From DASSSY01 sp035708205 (GTDB taxonomy: Bacteria; Bacteroidota; Bacteroidia; Chitinophagales; Chitinophagaceae), in NCBI GenBank assembly GCA_035708205.1, contig DASSSY010000002.1:124001-188000 (forward strand): DNA of 64,000 nucleotides, read 5' to 3'. Below the pieces are notes generated by a model. It was not told where the DNA came from. It made no database searches and saw only the letters and a list, made by a program, of their open reading frames with translations. Position numbers and translations under genes: made by a program. How positions within the stretch are numbered: the stretch's first letter is position 1; each line of letters begins with the position of its first letter. This document shows, piece after piece, positions 17,165 to 26,360 of the stretch.

Positions 17165-18973
17165 CTATTCCGTTATCACCCTCAGGTTCAGCTCTTGCAG
17201 CTGCTTTGGCGCCAACGGCCTTGGGGCATTGAGCATCACATCCCTGCCAGAATTATTTTTCGGGAAAGCGATATAATCCCTGATGGTCTCATCACCGCCT
17301 AACAAGGCGCATAACCGGTCAAAACCAAAGGCTATGCCACCATGCGGCGGCGCGCCATATTCAAAGGCATTTAACAGAAACCCGAATTTTTCACTGGCTT
17401 CTTCTGCACTAATTCCCAAAGCCTGAAACATTTTCTCCTGCAAATCCCTTTGAAAGATACGAATGGACCCGCCGCCGATCTCATGGCCGTTCAACACCAT
17501 ATCATAGGCGTTGGCCTGGATATAAGGATATTTACTTTCGTCCTGCATCCAGTCAACCTGGTCGGGACGTGGTGAGGTAAAGGGATGATGACGCGCTACC
17601 CATCTGCCGGCCCCGCCGCCGTCAATATCTTCTTCGGCATATTCCAGCAAGGGGAAGTCCAATACCCACAGCGGCGCATAATTATCTTTTTGGCGTAGTC
17701 CCAAATCGTTAGCCAAAGCTAAGCGCAGCTCCCCGGCCGCTTTACGGGTCAATTCCTTAGTGCCGGCTACGATCAGCAGCAGATCCCCCGGCCCGGCGCC
17801 GGCTTTATCCAACCAGGTCTGTAATTGTTCGACCGTATAAAATTTATCCACCGAACTTTTGATCTGCTTATCGGCACCGTATTTGACATAGACCAGGCCT
17901 TTCATGCCCACCTGTGGGCGTTTGACCCAATCTGTCCAGATATCGATCTGCTTCCTGGAATATTCTGCGCAACCCTTGACCGGAAGCGCCACCACCAGCT
18001 CAGCAGTCTCAAAAACGCCAAAGCCGGCACCGGAAATCAAATTCACCTCTGCATCATCTTTATCCAGATCTCCGGCAGGCGATTTCAGGTTGCACAATTC
18101 CATGCCAAAACGGATATCAGGTTTATCATTGCCAAACCGGCGCATACTATCCGCCCAGCTGATCCTGGGGAATGTTTCTTCAAATTCAATCCCCTTTACA
18201 GTCTTAAAAACATGCTTTACGAGACCTTCAAACATGTTGAGCACATCTTCCTGTTCCACAAAGGACATTTCACAGTCGATCTGGGTAAATTCAGGTTGAC
18301 GGTCGGCTCTTAAGTCCTCATCCCGGAAACATTTCACGATTTGATAATAACGGTCAAAACCGCTGACCATCAATAATTGCTTGAAATTCTGGGGGCTTTG
18401 GGGCAAAGCATAAAAGCTTCCGGGATTCATCCGTGAAGGCACCACAAAGTCGCGGGCCCCTTCTGGCGTGGAATTGATAAAAAACGGCGTTTCAATATCA
18501 TAGAATCCCTGGTCGTACAGGTAAGCACGAACAGCATGATTGACCTGATAGCGTAAGGCTAAATTCCTTTGCAGGGTAGGGCGGCGCAGATCCAGGTACC
18601 GGTATCTCATGCGCAGATCATCGCCGCCGTCCGTATCTTCTTCAATAGTAAAGGGCGGCGTGGCCGCTTTATTCAGAATGGTATAATGGTGAATTTCAAT
18701 CTCGATCTCCCCGGTAGGTATTTTGGGATTTTTATTACTGCGTTCACGCACTAATCCTTTGACCTGAAGGACAAATTCGCGTCCCAGGGGATTGCTATCC
18801 ATTTGAGCGGTAAGCGTCTCATTCAGGAATAATTGGGTGACACCGTAACGGTCCCGTAAATCCACGAAAGTAATGCTGCCGAATTTACGAATAGATTGGA
18901 CCCAGCCGGAAAGCGTTATTTCTTTTCCGGCATCCGAAAGGCGTAATTCGCCGCAATCATGAGTTCTGTACAT
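17165..18973 (-). CDS. aspS: Aspartate--tRNA ligase
   Basis: This 602-aa class IIb synthetase charges tRNA-Asp. The N-terminal OB-fold anticodon-binding domain spans about residues 1-110. Motif 2 is FRDEDLRADRQPEFTQID and motif 3 is GIAFGFDRLCALLGG. The bacterial GAD insertion lies between about 290 and 410. The length and the insertion identify the bacterial type. A one-mismatch promoter box (minus-strand TAACTTCG, 19008-19015) lies 34 nt upstream, suggesting separate transcription from the five-gene operon ahead of it. Confidence 0.97.
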   Translation of the reverse strand: MYRTHDCGELRLSDAGKEITLSGWVQSIRKFGSITFVDLRDRYGVTQLFLNETLTAQMDSNPLGREFVLQVKGLVRERSNKNPKIPTGEIEIEIHHYTILNKAATPPFTIEEDTDGGDDLRMRYRYLDLRRPTLQRNLALRYQVNHAVRAYLYDQGFYDIETPFFINSTPEGARDFVVPSRMNPGSFYALPQSPQNFKQLLMVSGFDRYYQIVKCFRDEDLRADRQPEFTQIDCEMSFVEQEDVLNMFEGLVKHVFKTVKGIEFEETFPRISWADSMRRFGNDKPDIRFGMELCNLKSPAGDLDKDDAEVNLISGAGFGVFETAELVVALPVKGCAEYSRKQIDIWTDWVKRPQVGMKGLVYVKYGADKQIKSSVDKFYTVEQLQTWLDKAGAGPGDLLLIVAGTKELTRKAAGELRLALANDLGLRQKDNYAPLWVLDFPLLEYAEEDIDGGGAGRWVARHHPFTSPRPDQVDWMQDESKYPYIQANAYDMVLNGHEIGGGSIRIFQRDLQEKMFQALGISAEEASEKFGFLLNAFEYGAPPHGGIAFGFDRLCALLGGDETIRDYIAFPKNNSGRDVMLNAPRPLAPKQLQELNLRVITE

Positions 18974-19007
18974 GAAAATATAACCTTAAATCTCTGAATT
19001 CAGGGGG

Positions 19008-19015
19008 CGAAGTTA
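19008..19015 (-). promoter_or_regulatory. Probable -7 promoter box for aspS
   Basis: The minus strand reads TAACTTCG, one mismatch from TAnnTTTG, the same variant seen upstream of lpxD and the PorT-like gene. Confidence 0.4.
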
Positions 19016-19240
19016 CGGATTTTAACGGCTTTTATTAAAGCGTATCTTGAGATACCTGGACCAGCAAGATGAGCTACTGGAAAATATCCTTTCATTACCG
19101 TTTTTATATACCAGGACTGACATTGAATGATGACCGTATGGTGGATCAGTAAGCGGGTAGGGCGGATAGCATATTGTTGATTGTATTTTCTGTCAAATAA
19201 GGTCCTGAAGTAATTATACCTGCTACCGGGGCAATCCCGG

Positions 19241-22200
19241 TCAAAACCGGAAACCGAAAGCAAAATAAGGATACCAGCCTTCGGAAGAATAGCCCAGGTC
19301 AAAACGGAAAACCGCTAAGGCGGCCGGGGCAAAGTAGATGCCGCCACCAAGGCCCTGGTGCCATTTTTGTGAATCTTCGCCCGGGCGCCACACCCGGCCT
19401 ATGTCATAGGAGCCATTAAGGCCGATCTGGCCTTTTAAAATATAGTTACCGAAATCGGCTAAGGCTACCCGCAGCTCTAAGTTATTATAGACGGCTTGGA
19501 GACCGGCAAAACGGTATTTGCGGTAACCCAGCAAATTACCCTGCCCGCCAAGATAGGCATATTGATAAAAAGCGGGATGGCCAAGCATTGCCGTACCGCC
19601 GACCCGGTCCGAAAGCACCACATTCTGCTTATCGTTCAGGCTTTTGTAGAAGGCCCATTCGGCGCTCATTTGGACGAAAGACCGGGAATAGCGGTTGAGC
19701 CCGGTATAGCCGGAAAGCCGGATATCGGCATATTGGCCATAAGTAGGTAAAACGGGGTCATTGCGCCGGTCCAACTCGTATTCCGCCATCAGTCCCAGGT
19801 GCCATTTTTCTTTATTGACAACAGCACTGTCAAAACTATGGAGCATGGCTGTTCCTTCAATAAATCTTCCGGTATTGTCGGTCGCATCCATGCGGTAGTA
19901 TTGTGCTATCGGCCCGATGCTGAAGCGACCACCTTTTTCGCCCTGCCACCTTAAAGCCGTGGCCAGCGTAAAAAGGTTAAATCTTGCCCGGTAAAAACGT
20001 TTGTAACCTTCCGTCTTATAGAATGGCGTTTCATTGCCTGCACCAAAGAAGTTCTGGGTGTTTTCAGGTGCTTTGATATCGCCGGTAACCACCAGATCAG
20101 CTTTGCCTGCGACCTGCCGCCAGGTGCCTTTGTATTTAAGATTGTAAGCGTTCGTGCTAAAGGAATGCGCTAATGTGAGCTTATGAATGGCTTTATAGGG
20201 TGTTTTCCTGAAGCCGCGTTGTTGGGTAAATTGAATGCCTAAGCCGAGGAGGATGCCGTCATCCGCGTTGATGGCACCGGTAACCAAAGGCATAAAGGTG
20301 TTGTACAAATTGACCGGTACAAAAGCGGTGTTGGCGCTGTCGGACCTGATATGTTTTTTTATTTTGCCTGTTTGATCATAATAATTTTCCGGCTTGTGGT
20401 CATAGATCCCGATCTTTTTCCGGCTATTCAGTACCAAATAGGATTTCGCGCCTTTGCCGCCAATCAGGCGCAGCCGGATGCCTGAAGGATTATTGATCTG
20501 CACGCTGTCCTGGCCTTTAGCGAGATAAAGCCTGATTTCTTTTGTCCATCTCCGGGGATAAATTTTGTTGGCTATCGTGTCTTCAATATGACCGTGTTTG
20601 CCGATTTTCCGGATAATCATTTGGATACCGTTCCCAGTACTTGCCGGCAGGATATTTACAAATTCATTTTTATCGCTAAGATGAATGTCCACGATCCGGT
20701 TGCTGAACCGATAGTATTTATCCATGGCTTCGGGAATCTTGTCACGCCGGGCTTCCAGGTCGCTTAGTATTTGGGCTTCTTTCGTGGTATCCAATCCTTG
20801 CGGCAAGGCGGATACAGATTTTTTCAAAACCGCATCGGTCAGGCTGTCCTTGAACGCTTGCGCCGTAGCTATCCATAAAGGATAATTGATTTGACTGGCC
20901 GGGTGGGCATTCAGGAATGAGGATTTATATAGATAATAATTGCTGCCGGGGAGGAGATTTTTCCGGAAACCATAAACACGGGGCATGACGAAGAAATGTT
21001 TGAGCAGGAAAGGCAAAACGCCTTCGGTAACATTCAGGACCATATCCCTGTCCCGGGGAATGGCAATGTAATATTTATGTTTCCCTTTTTGTTCATCATA
21101 AAACCGCCATTGGTCGCCATGCCGGTCCCAGTCGGCGAAGAGAAGATCAATCATCCTGGCCTTCAGGAAATTCAGGGCATCATAGCTGTTATCGTTATCG
21201 TCCTGGAGCTTTTTCATCGCCTTGACCGAATTATCGGTATTGCCCAGGGGCTCACGCTCTTCCAACAGGTTGATTTTCCCGGCAAAAAGCTTTTCATAGG
21301 CCCCCAAAGCGGTATCCGGCGCAACGACGCCGATAACAGGATGGGCAACGGGTACGCCAACGGCATCCGCCACCAGGGGTACCATAAGCGCGGAATAAGG
21401 ATGCTGGGCGCTGGTGGCATCGTCTAATAATTCCCGGACAAAGGTGCCCCGGAAAGGTTGGGGCACTACTTTATCCGGCGTTTTATTCACACTTCGCAAA
21501 TTGTATTCTTTTCCGGCAGCATCGGCCAACCGGAGGGAAGTACTCTGAAAACCGCCGCCCAGCTTTACCGGCCGGAGCCCGCCATTGATTTCGGATAAGC
21601 GGATAACCGGTAATTCTACGGGTGCGGCCCATGCTTTACGGTAGTTTTCGCCGGTCCACAGCTTTACGAACTTACCGGGCCGGTTATATTCCGGGTGAGC
21701 CGCTATTTTTATGCTGTCGGTTGTTATTGGTGGGAATACCTCATCTTTCCAATTGCTGAACGGTTGATAATCCCGTGTATAATCATACACTTCCTTTACC
21801 GTATCGTTTTGGTAAGCATAAAACCGGAAGTGGATTTTATTGCCTGGAAGCCAGTCTGCCGTGACATAGCCGGGCTGATGGGTATGGAACAGGCTGTATT
21901 TCCCCTTTTTATTAAAGGCCGGCGTGTGGCCAATGCCGGTAACGATTTGCGTATGTTCGTTCAGCGAGTCTTCAATAAGCTGTGCGCCATTGTCATGGGC
22001 GGAAACAATAATTAAGTTAGGATAGCCACGAAAGACCTGGTTGATATTTTTGATCAGGTCTTTATATACCGGGTGATGAAGATCTTCATGGTCGGGGAAA
22101 GCTTTCCTGAACAAAGGATAAAGACTGCCGGCAATAGGTAGCGGCAAATACAAATCTTTCTGAATATCGGTCAGGGGGAAAATGTTTTCTTTCCATGAAA

Positions 22201-22843
22201 AACGGCCGCCGTTTGTGCCGTAACTTTTTAGCGGATGATGAATGGCCAAAAGAATAGTTTTGTGCCGGTTTTGATAGAGGAGTTGCCTCAGGCTGGCGGA
22301 AATATCCCGTTCAGAGCTGCAGCCGCATTCTGCCCCCGGGTTGTCTTTATTGAAAGGAAACAGCCCCCATTCCGAATCCATAAAAATGATGGTCAGGCTG
22401 TCGGATACGGAAATGGCCACCGGGTCGGGGCAGCCGCTGGCCGGTAATAGCTTTAATAAAGAATCATTCTGCCGGGCCAGGTATTGCCCTTCTCTTTTTA
22501 AAGCAGCCAATCCATCGGGCCCGGAGTTATTCCAGTCGCGATTGCCCGGGATAAAATAGACGGCCGCACCTTTTTGCCGCAGCGGTTGAAATTGGGCTTT
22601 CAGGATTTCCTGGCCTTTTGTGTCGCCCTCCGACATGCCTTTGGGGAAGATATTATTACCTAAATAAACCGCTGTTGATTTCCCCGGGATGACTTTCCCG
22701 GCCGCATTGGCAATAATCGCTGTTTGCTCCGCGCTGATTTTCCCGGCATCGCCGATAAAGATAAGCCTTGCCCGGATGCTGTCCTGTGCCTGGAGGTTAA
22801 AAGCGGAGATCAGTAATAAACAAAAGGTAAACAGTTTTTTCAT
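19241..22843 (-). CDS. Metallophosphoesterase fused to a BamA/TamA-like outer-membrane barrel
   Basis: This 1200-aa protein has a signal peptide to about residue 20. A purple-acid-phosphatase-like metallophosphoesterase domain spans about 25-310. A long middle region of no recognised family spans ~350-780, and the C-terminal barrel resembles surface-antigen/BamA proteins (last residues WYPYFAFGFRF, aromatic end). Metal-site motifs: GDAG (D32), GNRDW (N101, D103), AIHHPL (H202, H203) and SAHDNGAQ (H283). The second motif, normally GDN followed by an aromatic, reads LGNNIFPKG: Asp to Asn at residue 63. The phosphatase would face the periplasm or surface, anchored by the barrel. It is the last gene of the ppk1 operon, 37 nt after the PAP2 gene. 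Confidence 0.82.
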   Translation of the reverse strand: MKKLFTFCLLLISAFNLQAQDSIRARLIFIGDAGKISAEQTAIIANAAGKVIPGKSTAVYLGNNIFPKGMSEGDTKGQEILKAQFQPLRQKGAAVYFIPGNRDWNNSGPDGLAALKREGQYLARQNDSLLKLLPASGCPDPVAISVSDSLTIIFMDSEWGLFPFNKDNPGAECGCSSERDISASLRQLLYQNRHKTILLAIHHPLKSYGTNGGRFSWKENIFPLTDIQKDLYLPLPIAGSLYPLFRKAFPDHEDLHHPVYKDLIKNINQVFRGYPNLIIVSAHDNGAQLIEDSLNEHTQIVTGIGHTPAFNKKGKYSLFHTHQPGYVTADWLPGNKIHFRFYAYQNDTVKEVYDYTRDYQPFSNWKDEVFPPITTDSIKIAAHPEYNRPGKFVKLWTGENYRKAWAAPVELPVIRLSEINGGLRPVKLGGGFQSTSLRLADAAGKEYNLRSVNKTPDKVVPQPFRGTFVRELLDDATSAQHPYSALMVPLVADAVGVPVAHPVIGVVAPDTALGAYEKLFAGKINLLEEREPLGNTDNSVKAMKKLQDDNDNSYDALNFLKARMIDLLFADWDRHGDQWRFYDEQKGKHKYYIAIPRDRDMVLNVTEGVLPFLLKHFFVMPRVYGFRKNLLPGSNYYLYKSSFLNAHPASQINYPLWIATAQAFKDSLTDAVLKKSVSALPQGLDTTKEAQILSDLEARRDKIPEAMDKYYRFSNRIVDIHLSDKNEFVNILPASTGNGIQMIIRKIGKHGHIEDTIANKIYPRRWTKEIRLYLAKGQDSVQINNPSGIRLRLIGGKGAKSYLVLNSRKKIGIYDHKPENYYDQTGKIKKHIRSDSANTAFVPVNLYNTFMPLVTGAINADDGILLGLGIQFTQQRGFRKTPYKAIHKLTLAHSFSTNAYNLKYKGTWRQVAGKADLVVTGDIKAPENTQNFFGAGNETPFYKTEGYKRFYRARFNLFTLATALRWQGEKGGRFSIGPIAQYYRMDATDNTGRFIEGTAMLHSFDSAVVNKEKWHLGLMAEYELDRRNDPVLPTYGQYADIRLSGYTGLNRYSRSFVQMSAEWAFYKSLNDKQNVVLSDRVGGTAMLGHPAFYQYAYLGGQGNLLGYRKYRFAGLQAVYNNLELRVALADFGNYILKGQIGLNGSYDIGRVWRPGEDSQKWHQGLGGGIYFAPAALAVFRFDLGYSSEGWYPYFAFGFRF

Positions 22844-22880
22844 CTTTAAAATATCGTCGGTTCAAATGCTTTTAAAAGGC

Positions 22881-23465
22881 TCAGTGTACGATCCGGTTGG
22901 TTATCCAATGGCTTAGCAGTCCGCTGCCAATGCCGATCAGGGCACCGGCCATCACATCGCTGGGGTAGTGTTTGCCCAGCCGCATCCGTGAATACCCCAC
23001 CGATAAAGGCCAGGTGATAATGGGAACGGTAATATACCAACGCCGGCTTTGAAAGGCCATGGTGGTGGCTGTGGCAAAGGCTAAGGTTGTATGCCCCGAA
23101 GGAAATGACTTTCCGTCCGTAAAAGAATAGGTATGGATACTTTCCGGGTAGCTTTGTGAAGGGCGTTGCCGGTTGATCAGCTGCTTTAAGCCGCCTGTAA
23201 TGGCCATGCTGATACCTGTGCTCAGAGCGGTTTCTAAGCTGTATCGCAATGCACAGTTATCATTACCCGCGAGGCCATAGGCTAAATTACCCAGCAAATA
23301 AGCCGGTGGTACCCAGTAAACGCTATTGCTCACGCCAAGCCAGAAATGCTGTTCCTCCGGTTGTCCGGCATTTATCCGGCGCAAAAGATCGATGTCCGGG
23401 TTTTGTGCCTGTGCTGTCGAAAGCAACAGGAAAATACAACAAAATAGGAGGAACGCTTTTTTCAT
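22881..23465 (-). CDS. PAP2-family membrane phosphatase
   Basis: This 194-aa type 2 phosphatidic-acid-phosphatase-like protein has all three catalytic signatures: KQLINRQRP, FPSGHTTLAF and RLGKHYPSDVMAGALIG. Members dephosphorylate lipid phosphates or undecaprenyl pyrophosphate at the outer face of the membrane. A signal peptide-like first segment ends at TAQAQ, and three or four further hydrophobic helices flank the motifs. It sits 12 nt downstream of the propeller lipoprotein gene and 37 nt before the metallophosphoesterase fusion, inside the five-gene operon. The substrate cannot be decided from sequence. Confidence 0.88.
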   Translation of the reverse strand: MKKAFLLFCCIFLLLSTAQAQNPDIDLLRRINAGQPEEQHFWLGVSNSVYWVPPAYLLGNLAYGLAGNDNCALRYSLETALSTGISMAITGGLKQLINRQRPSQSYPESIHTYSFTDGKSFPSGHTTLAFATATTMAFQSRRWYITVPIITWPLSVGYSRMRLGKHYPSDVMAGALIGIGSGLLSHWITNRIVH

Positions 23466-23477
23466 ATCCTGATAGGG

Positions 23478-24329
23478 TTAAGGCGCCTGGGTATAATTGA
23501 ATTTAAAAACTGTTCCCGGCGTGGTTTTCGAGCCTTCGTTAGAAATGTATAAATTATTGTCGCTGTCGAACGCGATGCCTTCGGGTTGGATGTACAGGCC
23601 GGGATTGAGCCGCCATACGGCTTTAACCTGCCAGCCCGTATCGGTAACCACCAGCATTTTATTGACGGAAGATAAAATATACCATTCTTTTGTTTTCGGA
23701 TTTTGCGCCAGCGCCGAGGGTTTGAAATGCATCTTATGCTTCCCCGATCTTTCTTCGATCTGGCTAAGGGGAATATGAAACTGGCCTGCGGGCGCCAGAT
23801 GGTTGTGGCTGTCCAGTTGAAAGATATAGCCGCTTGTTTTTTTATGTTCATCCGGTGTAGGATGGGTTTTGTAAAGAACGTAAATTTTTTGTGTGGTGTT
23901 ATCGGCATAAAGTCCTTCATATTCGCCCTGTGGTAACAAATTTCTCCATTCCTTTACGGAATCAATTTGGCCGCAGCGTACCTGCTCCAGGGGCATTCCG
24001 TAAAGCTTTCCGTCGCTGAGCAGCATAATAACCATATTGTTGCAAATAGCAATATCCTCAAAATCGCCGTGTTTTTTGAAAGCCGTTTTTTGCACATCGT
24101 TCCGGCCTAAGGTCAGGGTGTAAACGGCGCCTTCTTCGTCCTGTTCTGCAAAAAGCGTATCGTTGTGGCCGTTAAAAAAGGCAATACCTGAAATTTCAAA
24201 CAGGGATCCCGGCATATTATAAATCTGCGGATGATTCAGGTCATAGCTTTTCGGACTGTTGTATTCCTTGTTTTTGCCTGAGCAGGCGGCAAAAGCAAAA
24301 AGGGTTAAGAGTATGGTCGAATATTTCAT
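23478..24329 (-). CDS. SdiA-regulated-like beta-propeller lipoprotein
   Basis: This 283-aa protein has a lipoprotein signal peptide (FAFAACSG, lipidated Cys at residue 17). The mature part has the SdiA-regulated (YjiK-like) propeller pattern: PGSLFEISGIAFFNGHNDTL, AEQDEEGAVYTL, and near the end IQPEGIAFDSDNNLYISNEG. These blades resemble extracellular phytase/esterase-like propellers, but no catalytic residues can be assigned. It begins 7 nt after ppk1 and ends 12 nt before the PAP2 gene, so it belongs to the polyphosphate/phosphatase operon. A role in binding a phosphorylated ligand is only an inference. Confidence 0.78.
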   Translation of the reverse strand: MKYSTILLTLFAFAACSGKNKEYNSPKSYDLNHPQIYNMPGSLFEISGIAFFNGHNDTLFAEQDEEGAVYTLTLGRNDVQKTAFKKHGDFEDIAICNNMVIMLLSDGKLYGMPLEQVRCGQIDSVKEWRNLLPQGEYEGLYADNTTQKIYVLYKTHPTPDEHKKTSGYIFQLDSHNHLAPAGQFHIPLSQIEERSGKHKMHFKPSALAQNPKTKEWYILSSVNKMLVVTDTGWQVKAVWRLNPGLYIQPEGIAFDSDNNLYISNEGSKTTPGTVFKFNYTQAP

Positions 24330-24336
24330 AACGGCG

Positions 24337-26349
24337 TTATTTGTTCAGGTACTCGTAAATGGCCTTTTGTGATTGAACCGGTGGCTGTCCGTCCTGTATG
24401 GCAGTGTTGTTCAAATGGCTATCAATGGTCACCGCTTGGGTATTGTCGGCAAATGATAACTGGAAGATATCTTTAAGCTGTTGTCCGGCGGTTTTATCCG
24501 TAACCGGGAAGCACACTTCAATGCGCCGGTAAATGTTCCGGTTCATCCAGTCGGCGGAACCGGCAAAGATCTTTTCCGCGCCGCCATGATGAAAGATAAA
24601 CAGGCGGCCATGTTCCAGGTACCGGTCCACGATACGATGCACACTGATGTTCTCACTCCTGCCCGCCACGCCGGGGACCAGGCGGCAGACGCTCCGGACG
24701 ATGAGCTGAACGGATACGCCCGCGTTGGAAGCTTCATACAGCTTATTGATAAGCGTTTCCTCTTCAAGATTGTTAAGCTTGATCATGATTTTAGCCGGCC
24801 GGCTTTGCCTGGCCTGTTGAATTTCCGCATCAATTAATTCCAGGAAACGGGACAATAAATTAAACTGTGATACCAGTAAGTGCTGAAAGTTCAGGGGCGT
24901 TTGATCGCGGTCTGACCTTCTTCTTTTGCTTAGAAAAATGAACAGCAATTCCAACTCTCGTAGCAGGTCTTTATTCGTGGTAAAAAGGATATGATCGGTA
25001 TAAAACCGGGCCGTGCTTTCGTTAAAATTGCCTGTGCCCAGCAAGCCGTAATAGCGCTTACGGTAGCCGCTTTTATATTTCACTAAGGCCACTTTTGCGT
25101 GTACTTTCCAGCCGGGAATGCTGTAAATGATCCTGACGCCGGCGGCTTTCATTTTCTTTGCCCAGCGGATATTATTGGCTTCATCAAACCGGGCTTTCAG
25201 CTCTATAAAGACCATGACGTTTTTGCCGTTCTTAGCGGCGCTGATCAGCGCCTGGGCGATATGAGAATCGCCAGCAATGCGGTAAAGCGTCACAAATATA
25301 TCGGATACCTGCTCGTTCAAAGCCGCCTCGTTAAAGAACCGGAGCACATTGTCATAACTCTGGTAAGGAAAATGGAGCATGAAATCCGAGGTATCCATTT
25401 GTCGAAAAACAGATTGCCCGACAGGAAAAGACAGCGCCGGCCATTTTTTATGGAAAAGGGTAGTTTCTTGTCTCACCGGCAGACCATTCAGGTCTTTCAG
25501 GTTATGGTAACGTCCTCCCGCCATTTGATTGGCCCGTCCCAGCCGGAGCGTTTTGATCAGCCGTTTCAGGTCTTTTTCGGGCATGGAGGTATCATATAAA
25601 AAACGGGTGGCAAAGCCCATATCGCGTTTCAGGAGCTGTTGCGCCAGCTTTTCCGCGATATCGCCTTCATACTCATCCGCCAGGTCCAGTTCCGCGTCGC
25701 GGGTAACTTTTATGCTGTGGCAATGCAGTATTTCTCCCGAAGTAAAAATATGGTGTAAATTGGCCGCGATGATGTCGTCCAAAAAGACAATATACTTTAC
25801 GTTGTCTTTCGTCACACTAAAAAACCGGGGCAGGAATTCCGTGGGAATATTAATGAGCACCTGCTCCTGCTGCCCGTTCTGCATTATGGTGACGGCAAGG
25901 TAACCTTTGTTGTTTTCGGGGAAAAACTTTTTGGTTTTGGATAAATAAACCGGCTGCAGGAAAGTCATGACCTCCGTGAAAAAGTAATGCTCCACCTCTG
26001 GCCGGATAATTTCCGTAATGGCCTGGTTGTAGAGCCACTCAATATGATGTTTGGTTTTTAATTCAGGAATAATACCGGCAATCAACCGGCCGAACTGTTG
26101 CTGCTGGCGGTAAATGATGGCTTTGATATCGGCCAGTATCAGGTCGGCGGCATTCTTGTCTTTTTGAATTTTCCGTAAGGCGGTTAACGCAGGAATACGC
26201 ACCCGGTAAAATTCATCCAGGTTGGAGGAGAAAATAGATAAAAAGTTGATGCGCTCGCCGATAGACACAGTTTGCCTGGCGGCTTCGTCCAGCACGCGGC
26301 CGTTGAACGTTAGCCAGCTGATGTCCCGGTTGAAATATTGTGGTGTCAT
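24337..26349 (-). CDS. ppk1: Polyphosphate kinase 1
   Basis: PPK1 reversibly polymerises the terminal phosphate of ATP into inorganic polyphosphate at the membrane. The 670-aa product has the N-terminal helical domain (YFNRDISWLTFNGRVLDEA), the middle domain with HFPYQSYDNVLRFFNEAA, and two phospholipase-D-like C-terminal domains. The phospho-acceptor His is in GWKVHAKVALVKY, and the second conserved His is in RYLEHGRLFIF. Length is close to the family's usual value. It starts 11 nt after the HD-PycTM gene and is followed at 7 nt by the propeller lipoprotein. No ppx exopolyphosphatase is adjacent. Confidence 0.96.
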   Translation of the reverse strand: MTPQYFNRDISWLTFNGRVLDEAARQTVSIGERINFLSIFSSNLDEFYRVRIPALTALRKIQKDKNAADLILADIKAIIYRQQQQFGRLIAGIIPELKTKHHIEWLYNQAITEIIRPEVEHYFFTEVMTFLQPVYLSKTKKFFPENNKGYLAVTIMQNGQQEQVLINIPTEFLPRFFSVTKDNVKYIVFLDDIIAANLHHIFTSGEILHCHSIKVTRDAELDLADEYEGDIAEKLAQQLLKRDMGFATRFLYDTSMPEKDLKRLIKTLRLGRANQMAGGRYHNLKDLNGLPVRQETTLFHKKWPALSFPVGQSVFRQMDTSDFMLHFPYQSYDNVLRFFNEAALNEQVSDIFVTLYRIAGDSHIAQALISAAKNGKNVMVFIELKARFDEANNIRWAKKMKAAGVRIIYSIPGWKVHAKVALVKYKSGYRKRYYGLLGTGNFNESTARFYTDHILFTTNKDLLRELELLFIFLSKRRRSDRDQTPLNFQHLLVSQFNLLSRFLELIDAEIQQARQSRPAKIMIKLNNLEEETLINKLYEASNAGVSVQLIVRSVCRLVPGVAGRSENISVHRIVDRYLEHGRLFIFHHGGAEKIFAGSADWMNRNIYRRIEVCFPVTDKTAGQQLKDIFQLSFADNTQAVTIDSHLNNTAIQDGQPPVQSQKAIYEYLNK

Positions 26350-26360
26350 GGTTGCTCGGA

